From positions 62,001 to 126,000 of the forward strand of contig NZ_JAQQXS010000013.1 of the NCBI RefSeq assembly GCF_028595305.1: a stretch of DNA of 64,000 nucleotides, in the 5' to 3' direction. Shown here in pieces: positions 1 to 9,219 of this stretch. The stretch comes from Roseateles koreensis (GTDB lineage Bacteria > Pseudomonadota > Gammaproteobacteria > Burkholderiales > Burkholderiaceae_C). Every line of letters starts with the position of its first letter. Positions within the stretch are counted from its first letter, which is position 1. The notes under the pieces are model-generated. The model was not told the origin of the DNA, did not search any database, and saw only the letters and a list, made by a program, of their open reading frames with translations. The position numbers were made by a program, and so were the translations under genes.

Positions 1-1039
1 CGGGCAGCAGGCATTGGCGCTTCCAGTCCCATTCGGGCAGGCTTTCTCCAGCGCCCAGCGGCAGGTCGTCGGCGCTGGCGCTGGGCAGGTCCAGATCGAA
101 CTTGATGCGGGCGGCGGCGGCGGTGCCGTCGCGGGCCAGCGTCAGCTCTTCCATGTCGTCGGCGGCCTGGGCCTGCGTGTCATCGGGGTCTTCGTCGCTG
201 CCGCGGTCCAGGGGTACATGCTCGCTCCAGCCCTGGAGCGACTCGGTGCGCGAGGGCAGGAGCATGGGCGCGCGCTGGGACGATGATTTGGCCTGCCGGG
301 CGCGGCGGCGCTTTTTGTCTTCTACCGTTTCGCCGGGCGTCTGCGGCCCGCTGCCCGCGCGAGCTTGGCGGGCTTGGCTGGCGCCGTGCGAGGCCGTGGG
401 CGGTACGGCCTGCAGCCACAGCCAGACCGGGGCCAGCTGCGTACCGGGCTGCTGCAGGTTGGTGGGCAGGATGGCAGGCGCAAGGTTTGCGTCGGGTTCA
501 AGCGTTAGCAAGGCTTGCAGCGCTTGTTCAAGCGCCAGTGCGGGGCCGTGCAGGCTGGCGGCATCGGTGCGGCGCTGGGCCAGGTGGGCGTCTCGCAGGC
601 GTTGCCAGCGTGGCAGCAGGCCGGGGCAACGCTGCAGGGCCAGGCGGCAGGCGGCCAAGTTGTCAGCGGCCCAATGCTGGCCATCGCTGCTCGGCACAAA
701 GGCAGCGGCCAGGGCGGCGAGCCAGAGGTAGAGGTCGCGGTTCAGAGCCGCGTCGCTGAACAGGGCGATGCGTGGCGGCAGGGCCAGGGTCTCGCTGTCC
801 AGGCGCGGCAGGGCGGCGCGGGTGCCGCTGCCGGCCAGGCGTTGCAACCAGGTGCGCGGACCGCCGATGCGCATGTCCGCCGCAGCCACGATGCGCACCG
901 CGTGCCCGCCGCCCGCTGCGCGGTAGAGCAGGCCCACGGCTTGCTGCACGCTGCCCAGCTCCACCACGGCGGCCACGCAGCTGCGGTCGGCCGCGCCGGT
1001 AATGAAGCGGTGCCAGCGTTCGCCAATCCACTCTTCCAT
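1..1039 (-). CDS. norD: Nitric oxide reductase activation protein NorD (N-terminal part, cut by window start)
   Basis: The reading frame opens with MEEWIGERWHRF at 1039 and stays open to base 1, giving 346 residues without a stop. The opening fits NorD, the VWA-domain partner of the NorQ ATPase needed to assemble active cytochrome-c type NO reductase. The visible part is the variable N-terminal half, followed by a charged low-complexity stretch around residues 230-310. The VWA domain with its metal-binding site should lie beyond the window edge. It starts 2 nt after the stop of the upstream polyferredoxin gene, so it is the last visible gene of the norCBQ operon. The assignment rests on the N-terminal motif and on its position, since the diagnostic C-terminus is missing. 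Confidence 0.85.
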   Translation of the reverse strand, partial: MEEWIGERWHRFITGAADRSCVAAVVELGSVQQAVGLLYRAAGGGHAVRIVAAADMRIGGPRTWLQRLAGSGTRAALPRLDSETLALPPRIALFSDAALNRDLYLWLAALAAAFVPSSDGQHWAADNLAACRLALQRCPGLLPRWQRLRDAHLAQRRTDAASLHGPALALEQALQALLTLEPDANLAPAILPTNLQQPGTQLAPVWLWLQAVPPTASHGASQARQARAGSGPQTPGETVEDKKRRRARQAKSSSQRAPMLLPSRTESLQGWSEHVPLDRGSDEDPDDTQAQAADDMEELTLARDGTAAAARIKFDLDLPSASADDLPLGAGESLPEWDWKRQCLLP

Positions 1040-1041
1040 GG

Positions 1042-2019
1042 CTATTGATCTCGACGGTTCAGTTGATGTTGCTTGAGGGTTTCGCGCAGGGCGTCCACAC
1101 CCACCGTCCACGCCAGTTGCGGCGTGGGCAAGTGGGGTTGGCCGTCTTTGGATTCGGCGCATTGGTCGAGGCAGCGGCCACACTGCACACAGGAGAACAT
1201 CAGCCGCTTGATCTGGCGGGGCCGCAGGCGCATGGGGCAGACGTTGTCGCAGGCATTGCCTTGGGGAGACTGTGCGGTGCTGCAACTGCGGCAGTCGCTG
1301 GCGCGCTCGCGTTTGAAGGCGATCACCATGGCGCGCGGATTGGCCATCCAGGCTAGGCTTTGGAACAAGCCCACCGCGCAGCCGAAGCGGCAGAACAGAT
1401 GGCGGGCGAACAGCAGCTCCGCCGTGAAGGCGCAGCCGCCGATCAGGATGAAGCGGGCCTGGTTGGGCGTCAGGGTGCCGCTCAACAGCCCCTCCCAAAT
1501 CAGCTTGGGCGGCAACAAATAAGTGAGCAGGGTGATGGACCAGAGAAAGCCAAAAACGGCGCAGCTCAGGGCAAACACCGGCCACCAGCGTGCCTGGGTG
1601 CGCTCGCCTGAGCGCAAGGTGGGCGCGGCGTCCCAGAGGCTGAACTTGCCGCAGGCCTTGTGCAGCAGGGCGTTTAGCCCCTCCACAAGCGAGAAGTGCG
1701 GGCACAGCCAGCCGCAGTAGAGCCGGCCCCAGCGCCAGGCCACGCCCATGAAGAGGGCCACCCCTGCGATGGCCGGCAGGATGCCGCGCAGGATCAGGCT
1801 CAGGGCTGCCTCGGTGGCGGTGACCTGGCCGTGGGCCAGTGCGTCGATCCCCAGGCTCCAGCGCATGCCCAGCACCCAGAGCTGGGTTTCGCTCAGGTCG
1901 AAGCGCAGCAGGTTGAAAGCCGGCGCGAGCAGAAATAGCGCAAAGAAGCTCCACTGGGTGGCGCGGCGGCGGCGCTGCAGGCGTTTGCTGTGCGCCGCCG
2001 CTGACAGCGACTCAGGCAT
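1042..2019 (-). CDS. Membrane-bound polyferredoxin, NapH/NosR C-terminal-like
   Basis: The 325-residue protein has about five hydrophobic segments and two CxxxC-type motifs beside membrane segments (YCGWLCP near residue 100, FCRFGC near 210). These are followed by two ferredoxin-type cysteine clusters (CRSC...CDNVCP and CVQCGRCLDQC, about residues 240-290). This layout is that of the NapH/NosR/CcoG group of electron-transferring inner-membrane iron-sulfur proteins. It overlaps the end of norQ by 8 nt and precedes norD by 2 nt, so it is co-translated with the NO reductase maturation genes. I infer a role in electron supply to, or maturation of, NO or N2O reductase. It lacks the N-terminal FMN-binding domain of NosR. 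Its exact function is not established from sequence. Confidence 0.85.
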   Translation of the reverse strand: MPESLSAAAHSKRLQRRRRATQWSFFALFLLAPAFNLLRFDLSETQLWVLGMRWSLGIDALAHGQVTATEAALSLILRGILPAIAGVALFMGVAWRWGRLYCGWLCPHFSLVEGLNALLHKACGKFSLWDAAPTLRSGERTQARWWPVFALSCAVFGFLWSITLLTYLLPPKLIWEGLLSGTLTPNQARFILIGGCAFTAELLFARHLFCRFGCAVGLFQSLAWMANPRAMVIAFKRERASDCRSCSTAQSPQGNACDNVCPMRLRPRQIKRLMFSCVQCGRCLDQCAESKDGQPHLPTPQLAWTVGVDALRETLKQHQLNRRDQ

Positions 2020-2853
2020 CGCCGATCACCGCTCGCAGCACTTCGTGCAGGGCGGCGCCGGTCTCGGCCTCGTCGGTCAACGCGTCGATGATGGCGGCGC
2101 GGCAACTGGCCAGCAAGGGCAGGCCGGCCACATGCAGCCGGGCGGCCATCACCAGCAGGCGGGTGCTGGCGGTTTCTTCCAAATCCTGCTCGGTCAAGCG
2201 GCGCAGGGCCTGGGCCAGGCGCACCAACTGGGCGGCCACGGCCGGTGAGCAGCCACTCTCTGTGGCGACGATGGCTTGCTCCACGGCGGGCGCGGGGTAG
2301 TCCAGCCCCAGGGCGACAAAGCGCTGGCGGGTGCTGGGTTTGAGCCCTTTGAGCAGGTTCTGGTAGCCGGGGTTGTAGCTGATCACCAGCATGAAGCCGG
2401 GCGCCGCCTGCAAAAGCTCGCCGGTGCGCTCGATGGGCAGCACCCGCCGGTCGTCGGCCAAGGGGTGCAGCACCACGGTGGTGTCTTTGCGGGCCTCCAC
2501 CACTTCGTCCAGATAGCAGATGGCGCCCTCGCGCACGGCGCGGGTCAGCGGGCCGTCGAGCCAGCGGGTGTCGCCGCCCTGGATCAGGTGGCGGCCCACC
2601 AGATCGGCGGCGCTGAGGTCGTCATGGCAGCTGACCGTGATCAGCTTGCGGCCAAGGCGGGCCGCCATGTGCTCGACCAGGCGGGTCTTGCCGCAGCCGG
2701 TCGGCCCCTTGATGAGCAGGGGCAGGCGGCTGGCGTGGGCGTGCTCGAACAGGCGGCACTCCTCGCCCTGCGGCGCGTAGTACGGGGGCGCCGCCAGGGC
2801 CTGAGATTGAGCCTGAGCTTCGTCCTGGAGTAGCCGGGCGCTGTGCATTTCCA

Positions 2854-2854
<1 letters not shown>
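2012..2854 (-). CDS. norQ: NorQ, MoxR-family AAA+ ATPase for NO reductase activation
   Basis: The 280-residue protein shows a Walker A motif (GPTGCGKT, about residues 50-57), a Walker B region (ICYLDEVVEAR near 113) and a sensor-type ISYNPGYQ segment near residue 158, as expected of the CbbQ/NorQ branch of MoxR ATPases. NorQ works with NorD to insert or activate the non-haem iron of cNOR. The ATG at 2854 overlaps the norB stop by 1 nt, so translational coupling is likely. Length and order (norC, norB, norQ, then norD) match known nor operons, apart from the extra polyferredoxin gene inserted between norQ and norD. Confidence 0.93.
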
Positions 2855-4290
<1,436 letters not shown>

Positions 4291-4716
4291 TCAACCTTCC
4301 ACATTCGGGGGCCACTTTTCGGTATTGATACCGTTGGTCCACTTGAGAAACTCGACCAGGTCGTCAAGCTGCTGGTCGTTCAGATGGAAGTTGGGCATCT
4401 GGCGGCGGCCCGGGGCGCCCGTGGGCTGGGCCTTGATCCAGGCCTTGATGAACTCAGGGCCGCGGCGGGTGTACACATTGCCCAACTCCGGCGCGAAGTA
4501 AGCCCCTTCGCCCAGAATGGTGTGGCAGCCAATGCAGTTGTTGGCCTCCCAAATGTGCTTTCCCCGCACCACGGCGGGCGTGAGGGCGGCGGCGTTGGAG
4601 CGCTGCGGAATGCGTTGCTCGGTGTTAAAGATCAGCGCGGCAAACAGCAGCACGAAAAACAAGGTGCCGCCGTAGAAGATGTTGCGCGCCATCTGGCTGG
4701 TGAAGCCTCGGCTCAT
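4291..4716 (-). CDS. norC: Nitric oxide reductase cytochrome c subunit C
   Basis: This is a 141-residue mono-haem cytochrome c with an N-terminal membrane anchor (about residues 13-32) and a haem-binding CIGCH motif near residue 60. It passes electrons to NorB. The longer open frame reaches 4809, but the ATG at 4716 is chosen because it has an AGAGGA ribosome binding site and gives the expected cytosolic-start membrane anchor. An FNR-type box and a matching -10 element lie just upstream, so norC is the first gene of its own anaerobically controlled transcript although it also follows the nos genes on the same strand. Confidence 0.95.
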   Translation of the reverse strand: MSRGFTSQMARNIFYGGTLFFVLLFAALIFNTEQRIPQRSNAAALTPAVVRGKHIWEANNCIGCHTILGEGAYFAPELGNVYTRRGPEFIKAWIKAQPTGAPGRRQMPNFHLNDQQLDDLVEFLKWTNGINTEKWPPNVEG

Positions 4717-4748
4717 GGTGATCCTCTGGGTCGAATGGAGATGGCGCA

Positions 4749-4790
4749 AGACTAGGGATTGGCGCCGGCGCTGTCCTTGAACCGGAACAA
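4749..4790 (-). promoter_or_regulatory. FNR/DNR-type box and promoter upstream of norC
   Basis: The palindrome TTGAACCGGAACAA at 4777-4790 matches the FNR/DNR pattern TTGAT-N4-ATCAA at 8 of 10 half-site positions. Read on the minus strand, the TAGTCT hexamer at 4754-4749 falls exactly where a -10 element belongs if the box is centred at -41.5, the usual class II activator position. The predicted transcript start is near 4742, about 26 nt before the norC ATG. Which CRP/FNR-family regulator binds cannot be told from the window. Confidence 0.6.
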
Positions 4791-4896
4791 GGAAAAAGGC
4801 GACGGCCACCCAACGTACGGCGGACCGTGTCGCGGACGCTGCAGTTGTTGTGGACAGTGCCGCAGCCGCTGCCTTTGCCGCCAGCGTTGTTGCGCG

Positions 4897-5550
4897 TCAG
4901 TGCTCGGCGTGGACCCGCCGCGACCGGGGGTCGAGGCGGCGCAGCAGCTCGGGCGCAATTTCGTCCAGGCGCAGCACCTGCCCGCCCCGTGCCTGGGCAA
5001 AGGTCTGCGCGGCAGCGGCATCGGCAAAGGCCGGCAGGTTGCCGGCCCGCATGGGGCCCAAGGCGTTGGAGCCGCTGACAAAGTAGGCCTGCTCGGCCAC
5101 CAGCCAATGGCCGTCCCGGCTGTCGCGCACATAACGCACGGCCACATCGGTGGCTTTGCGCCCGGGCGCGAAGCGGGCCACGTCTTGCAGATAGATCAGC
5201 AGGGACACGGGGGAGTCGAAGTATTGCGTGGCGCCATCGCTGAAAATCAGCTGCGCCGCCCACTCGGGCGCGTGCGCCGGGACCATGCCGCAAACCGGGC
5301 AACGCGCGTCGGCGGGGACGGGGCGGGCTTGCAGCAAGCCCAGGCCCGAATGCGGGTCGTAGGGCCGGGGCGGGGCGAGCACGCAGATCTCATTCGTGAT
5401 CTCGGTGTTTCCAGCGGCCCCTGGCGAGGTCGATTTCTTTGCAAAGGCAACGCGCACCAGCAGCACACCGGCCGCGCCTGAGCAGGCGACCAGCAAGCCG
5501 GTGAGGCCCAGGCGGCGCCGGTTCAGCGCAAATGCGGCGGCGGGAGGCAT
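4897..5550 (-). CDS. Second NosL-like protein with CPVCGM metal-binding motif
   Basis: The 217-residue protein has one N-terminal hydrophobic segment (about residues 13-32), then CPVCGM near residue 83 and the FSDGATQYFDS and YFVSGSN-type blocks of the NosL/MerB-like fold. NosL proteins deliver Cu(I) for nitrous oxide reductase maturation. This copy differs from the adjacent lipoprotein NosL: it has no lipobox cysteine and carries the CxxCGM motif typical of the broader NosL-like family. It starts 4 nt after the nosL stop, so it belongs to the nosRDFYL operon. A copper-relay function is inferred from family and position. Confidence 0.85.
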   Translation of the reverse strand: MPPAAAFALNRRRLGLTGLLVACSGAAGVLLVRVAFAKKSTSPGAAGNTEITNEICVLAPPRPYDPHSGLGLLQARPVPADARCPVCGMVPAHAPEWAAQLIFSDGATQYFDSPVSLLIYLQDVARFAPGRKATDVAVRYVRDSRDGHWLVAEQAYFVSGSNALGPMRAGNLPAFADAAAAQTFAQARGGQVLRLDEIAPELLRRLDPRSRRVHAEH

Positions 5551-5554
5551 GTGC

Positions 5555-6115
5555 TTACATCCGGCCGTCGTGCAGGGCGCCGCCGCTGAGGTCCACCATG
5601 TCGGCCTTGATCTCGCTGTAGCGCAGCAGGTGGCCTCCCCAGTCCTTCATGAACGCCCGGGCCCGGTCCTCGCGCACGAAGCTGGCCACCGTGGCGCCCA
5701 TCGAGCCGTGGCGCTTGCTGCCCAGCACGAAGAAGCCGTCTTTCGCCTCGAACCAATGGCCGTGCGGCTGATCCCAGTCGGCCAGCCCCATGTCTTGCAC
5801 ATAAACGGCGCGCAGCGGTTTGACTTGCTCGGGGCGCAGTAGCGTGTTGAACAGCTCCACCGTGTCGCAGAAGAACACCGGCTGCGCCTGCCCGACGTAG
5901 TGGATCTGCCCCTTGGGGCCGGCGTAGTCGGACAGCAGCATACCGTCCAGATCGCAGGTGGTGTGCGCGTCGATTTCGACCGGGCCGACCGGCGAGGCTT
6001 GTTCATCGCGGCCACAGGCGGCCAGCGCCAGGGTCAGCAGCGGCGCCAGCAACAAGGTGCGGCGCTGCAGGGGGTGCCGCAAGGTCCGATGCAGTGGGTG
6101 AGTCACTTCATTCAT
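5555..6115 (-). CDS. nosL: NosL copper chaperone lipoprotein
   Basis: The 186-residue protein begins with an arginine-rich N-region and a hydrophobic stretch ending in a lipobox (LALAAC, cysteine near residue 33). The mature part keeps the NosL pattern: TTCDLDGM, then GPKGQIHYVG, a YVQDMGLADWD block, FVLGS and a C-terminal GGHLLRY segment. NosL is an outer-leaflet lipoprotein that supplies Cu(I) to apo-NosZ. A longer open frame exists upstream, but the ATG at 6115 overlaps the nosY stop by 4 nt (ATGA), matching the other junctions of this operon. Confidence 0.93.
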   Translation of the reverse strand: MNEVTHPLHRTLRHPLQRRTLLLAPLLTLALAACGRDEQASPVGPVEIDAHTTCDLDGMLLSDYAGPKGQIHYVGQAQPVFFCDTVELFNTLLRPEQVKPLRAVYVQDMGLADWDQPHGHWFEAKDGFFVLGSKRHGSMGATVASFVREDRARAFMKDWGGHLLRYSEIKADMVDLSGGALHDGRM

Positions 6116-6939
6116 GAGCGGAATCTCCAACGGGCCAGAGCCAGCGGCACAACGATCCAGGCGCCCATCACCAGTCCCATCAGCCAGGGCTTGGCCATGG
6201 CCGGTGGCACCAGGGTGCCGAGACCGTAGAGCGTGCGCATGTCCTCCAGCGAAAAAATATTGAGGATGCGAAATACATCCGCCGGGTTTAAAAGCATGAG
6301 GTAGGCCAGCGCATCGCCGCTCAGCCAGCTGCTGCCGTCCGCGCCCGCCACCAGCAGGCCCAGCAGCAGCAGGTCGAACACCAGCACAAAGAAAAACCAC
6401 AGTGCGATGGCCAGGCCCGAAGCGCGGGTGCGCTCACGTGCCAGCACCGACAGCAGCACCGCCAAGCTCAAAAAAGCCAAGCCCAGCAGCACGGCGCTCA
6501 GCACAAAGCCCAGGTAGTGGTACAGCCCGGCCCAGCCGAATTGGCGGTAAAGCAGCCCCGCCACCAGCCCGAAGCCCGCCAGCGTGGACAGCGTCAGGGC
6601 TGAGGCCAGGCCCAGGTATTTGCCCAGCAGCAATTCCAGACGTGTGATGGGCAGGGCCAGCAGCAGGTCGAGGCTGCCGCGCTCACGCTCGCCCACCACG
6701 GCGTCAAAACCCAGCAGCAGGGCAATCAGTGGGATCAGGTAGATGACCAGGCTGACCAGGCTGGCGATGATGAACTCGATCGAGCGCGGCCCGATCTGGC
6801 CCTGGGCCGAGCCGCCGAAATACGTGATGGCCAGCGAGAACAGGGTGAACACCAAGGCCACCGCCAGCACCCAGCGGTTGCGCATGCGGTCACGAAATTC
6901 CTTGGCGGCCAGGGTGAGGATTTGTTGTGCTTCCATCAT
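6112..6939 (-). CDS. nosY: NosY, ABC transporter permease for NosZ maturation
   Basis: This 275-residue protein has six predicted membrane segments and belongs to the ABC-2 type permeases. An EFRDRMRNRWVLA segment at residues 13-25 precedes the first membrane helix, and a VVGERERGSLDLLL coupling segment lies near residue 80, both typical of NosY. With NosF and NosD it forms the NosDFY complex at the inner membrane that helps build the copper-sulfur CuZ centre of N2O reductase. The gene overlaps nosF and nosL by 4 nt (ATGA) on each side, so the three are translationally coupled. Two adjacent ATG codons (6939 and 6936) are possible starts. Confidence 0.95.
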   Translation of the reverse strand: MMEAQQILTLAAKEFRDRMRNRWVLAVALVFTLFSLAITYFGGSAQGQIGPRSIEFIIASLVSLVIYLIPLIALLLGFDAVVGERERGSLDLLLALPITRLELLLGKYLGLASALTLSTLAGFGLVAGLLYRQFGWAGLYHYLGFVLSAVLLGLAFLSLAVLLSVLARERTRASGLAIALWFFFVLVFDLLLLGLLVAGADGSSWLSGDALAYLMLLNPADVFRILNIFSLEDMRTLYGLGTLVPPAMAKPWLMGLVMGAWIVVPLALARWRFRS

Positions 6940-7883
6940 GCGGCCCTCCGGCTTGCGTCGCCGAGACCGAAGAACACGTCTTCCAATGAAGGCTCCTGAA
7001 TCTTGAGGTCCAGCAGGCGGCTGCCCAGTTGCGCGGCCAAGCCCAGTACGGCCATCTTGCTGGCCCGTGGGCAGGTCAGCACCAGGCTGTGTGTTGTGCC
7101 TTGCGCCGTGGTCTGTACGCCCAACCCTGGCACGCCGCTGAAGAAGGGGCTGGCGACGAGTGCATCCGCCTCGCTGGCCAGCACCAGTTCGATATGCAGC
7201 GGCGCTTGCTGTTGCTCGCGCAGGGCTTGCACCGTGCCCAGCGCCTGGATGCGGCCGGCCGACATGATGGCCAGCCGGTCCACCCGCTCTTGCAATTCAG
7301 CCAGAATGTGGGAGGTGATCAGCACCGTCACGCCCGTGTTGCGCAGCTCGTTCAAGGTGGCGTAGAAATCGCGAATGGCTTGCGGGTCGAGGCCGTTGCT
7401 GGGTTCATCCAGAAACAGCACGCGCGGGCTGCCGAGCAGCGCTTGCGCGAAACCCAGACGCTGGCGCATGCCCTTGGAATACTCGCGCAGCGGCCGCTGG
7501 CCGGCCGAGCCGAGGCCGACACGCTCCAGGGTGGGCTGGCATTGGTTCAAGGGCGCGCCTTTGAGCCGGGCGAAGAATTGCAGGGTTTCGAGCCCGCTGA
7601 GGTTGTCGTACAGCACCACGTTCTCGGGCAGGTAGCCGAGGCTGCGCCGCGTGGCGCGAAAGTCGCGGCCGCTGATGGACTTGCCGTCGATCAGGATCTC
7701 GCCACTGCTGGGCGCTACCAGCCCCAGCATCATCTTGAACAGGGTGCTTTTGCCGGCACCGTTGTGGCCGATCAGGCCGAAGATCTCGCCGCGCTGCACG
7801 CACAAGTCCACCTCCGTCACGGCATGAACCGCGCCGTACTGCTTACTGACGCCGCGCAAAGCAATCGCGGCGTTGGCGTCCAT
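6936..7883 (-). CDS. nosF: NosF, ABC transporter ATP-binding protein
   Basis: The 315-residue ATPase shows Walker A (GHNGAGKST), the signature region YSKGMRQRLGFAQ, Walker B (VLFLDEPSNGLD) and the H-loop (ITSHILAEL). With NosY and NosD it forms the NosDFY maturation ABC complex. The open frame could begin at a GTG (7925) inside nosD, but the ATG at 7883, 7 nt past the nosD stop, gives a protein starting directly before the ATPase domain as in other NosF proteins. It ends in a 4-nt overlap with nosY. Confidence 0.95.
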   Translation of the reverse strand: MDANAAIALRGVSKQYGAVHAVTEVDLCVQRGEIFGLIGHNGAGKSTLFKMMLGLVAPSSGEILIDGKSISGRDFRATRRSLGYLPENVVLYDNLSGLETLQFFARLKGAPLNQCQPTLERVGLGSAGQRPLREYSKGMRQRLGFAQALLGSPRVLFLDEPSNGLDPQAIRDFYATLNELRNTGVTVLITSHILAELQERVDRLAIMSAGRIQALGTVQALREQQQAPLHIELVLASEADALVASPFFSGVPGLGVQTTAQGTTHSLVLTCPRASKMAVLGLAAQLGSRLLDLKIQEPSLEDVFFGLGDASRRAA

Positions 7884-7890
7884 GCCGGGC

Positions 7891-9219
7891 TTATTGCCCC
7901 GGGAAATATTTGTCACGCCATTCACTCCATTGCTTGTGTGCCGCCTGCATGCGCGGGCGGGGGTCGATCACGCTGGGCACGCGCAGGACCGGGAATTGCT
8001 GGCCCACCAGGCGCAGGGCCTGGATGGCCGGGCTGGCCATCAGCAGCTTGAGGCTGGGGTAGCGCCAGGCGAGCCGGTCCACCATGTCGTTGGCTTCGTA
8101 GGGTACATCGCCAATGCCGTCGCCGTTGCGGTCCCAGCCGAGGTAGTTGCTCCAGTGGTTGCCGGCGCACTGACTCGGGTCGGGGGCCTTGCCGCGCTCC
8201 TTGGGCACGGCGCAGCCCCAGACCTCGTCGCGTGCACCCACATAGCGCACCTGCTCGCGGTTGCCGATGAAGTCATTGCCCTCCACCGTGTTGCGGGTGG
8301 AGCCGGCCGAGAGGTGCACGCCGATGCGGTTGCCGACAATCAGATTGCCCTTGAGCGTGGCGTACTCGACGTCGTAGATGAAGAGGCCGCGCTCGTTGCC
8401 CGCGATGATGTTGTTCTCGACCACCGAGTCTTGCAGGGTGCGCAGCATGATGCCGTGGTCGGAGTTGCCCCAGGTGCGGTTGCCGCGCACCACCTGGTCG
8501 CGTACCTCCATCAAGGCCAGGCCACCGCGGTTGTAGTAGCTGTCGTTGTCCTCCCACAGGTTGTAGTAGGAGTTCATGTAGTGGCTGCCGTAGCGGCTGT
8601 GATGCAGCTTGTTGCCCTGGAAGATGGCGTGGTGCGACACGTCGATGTAGAGCGCGTCGCGCACGAAGCCGATGTTGTTGCGCAGGATGCGCGCGCCGGT
8701 GGTGTTGTAGAGCTGGATGCCGTTGCCCCGTTGCGCGCTGTTGTAGTCGCGCTTGCCGGTGATCAGGTTGCCCTCGATGCGCACATCGTTGGCTTTTTCG
8801 ATCCACAGGCCGAAGAGGTTGTAGGTGAGGTCGCAATGCTGCACCACGGCCCGGTGGGCACCCGGGTGAATGTAGATGCCGGCGTTCTGGTCTTTCAGGC
8901 TGTCACCGGAGTCGCTCACGATGAGGCCATCGATCGTCACGTCCGGGGCCGTCACGCTGAGCGTGTCGCCCTGCTGGGCGCCGCTGAGGGTGGGGCGGTT
9001 CAGACCGCGCAGGGTGATGGCCTTGCTCAGCACGAAGTTGCCTACATAACGCCCACGCGCCAGCTCCACCGTGTCGCCCGGCGCAGCAGCGTCCAGCGCC
9101 TGCTGCAGCGACTCTCCGGGGTGTACGCGCAGCGTGGTTGCCCCAGCTGCGCCGGCGGCGCCGAGCAGGGAGAGCGTTAGCAACAGCGCCAGGCCGTGCT
9201 GAAATCGATGGCGCTTCAT
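7891..9219 (-). CDS. nosD: NosD, periplasmic copper-processing protein
   Basis: The 442-residue protein has a Sec signal peptide (about residues 1-27) and then the repeated right-handed beta-helix (CASH) pattern, seen as many short N-rich turns such as VENNIIAGNERG and LKGNLIVGNRIG. The C-terminal GNHWSNYLGWDRNGDGIGD segment is characteristic of NosD. It works in the periplasm with the NosFY transporter to assemble the CuZ site of NosZ. The ATG at 9219 overlaps the nosR stop by 4 nt and is followed directly by the signal peptide. The longer open frame reaching 9819 lies inside nosR and is rejected. Confidence 0.95.
   Translation of the reverse strand: MKRHRFQHGLALLLTLSLLGAAGAAGATTLRVHPGESLQQALDAAAPGDTVELARGRYVGNFVLSKAITLRGLNRPTLSGAQQGDTLSVTAPDVTIDGLIVSDSGDSLKDQNAGIYIHPGAHRAVVQHCDLTYNLFGLWIEKANDVRIEGNLITGKRDYNSAQRGNGIQLYNTTGARILRNNIGFVRDALYIDVSHHAIFQGNKLHHSRYGSHYMNSYYNLWEDNDSYYNRGGLALMEVRDQVVRGNRTWGNSDHGIMLRTLQDSVVENNIIAGNERGLFIYDVEYATLKGNLIVGNRIGVHLSAGSTRNTVEGNDFIGNREQVRYVGARDEVWGCAVPKERGKAPDPSQCAGNHWSNYLGWDRNGDGIGDVPYEANDMVDRLAWRYPSLKLLMASPAIQALRLVGQQFPVLRVPSVIDPRPRMQAAHKQWSEWRDKYFPGQ

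Noticed and set aside
7873-9180. 435-codon plus-strand open frame opposite nosD
   Set aside because: Valine/alanine/histidine-rich complement of nosD with no motif; the minus strand clearly encodes nosD.
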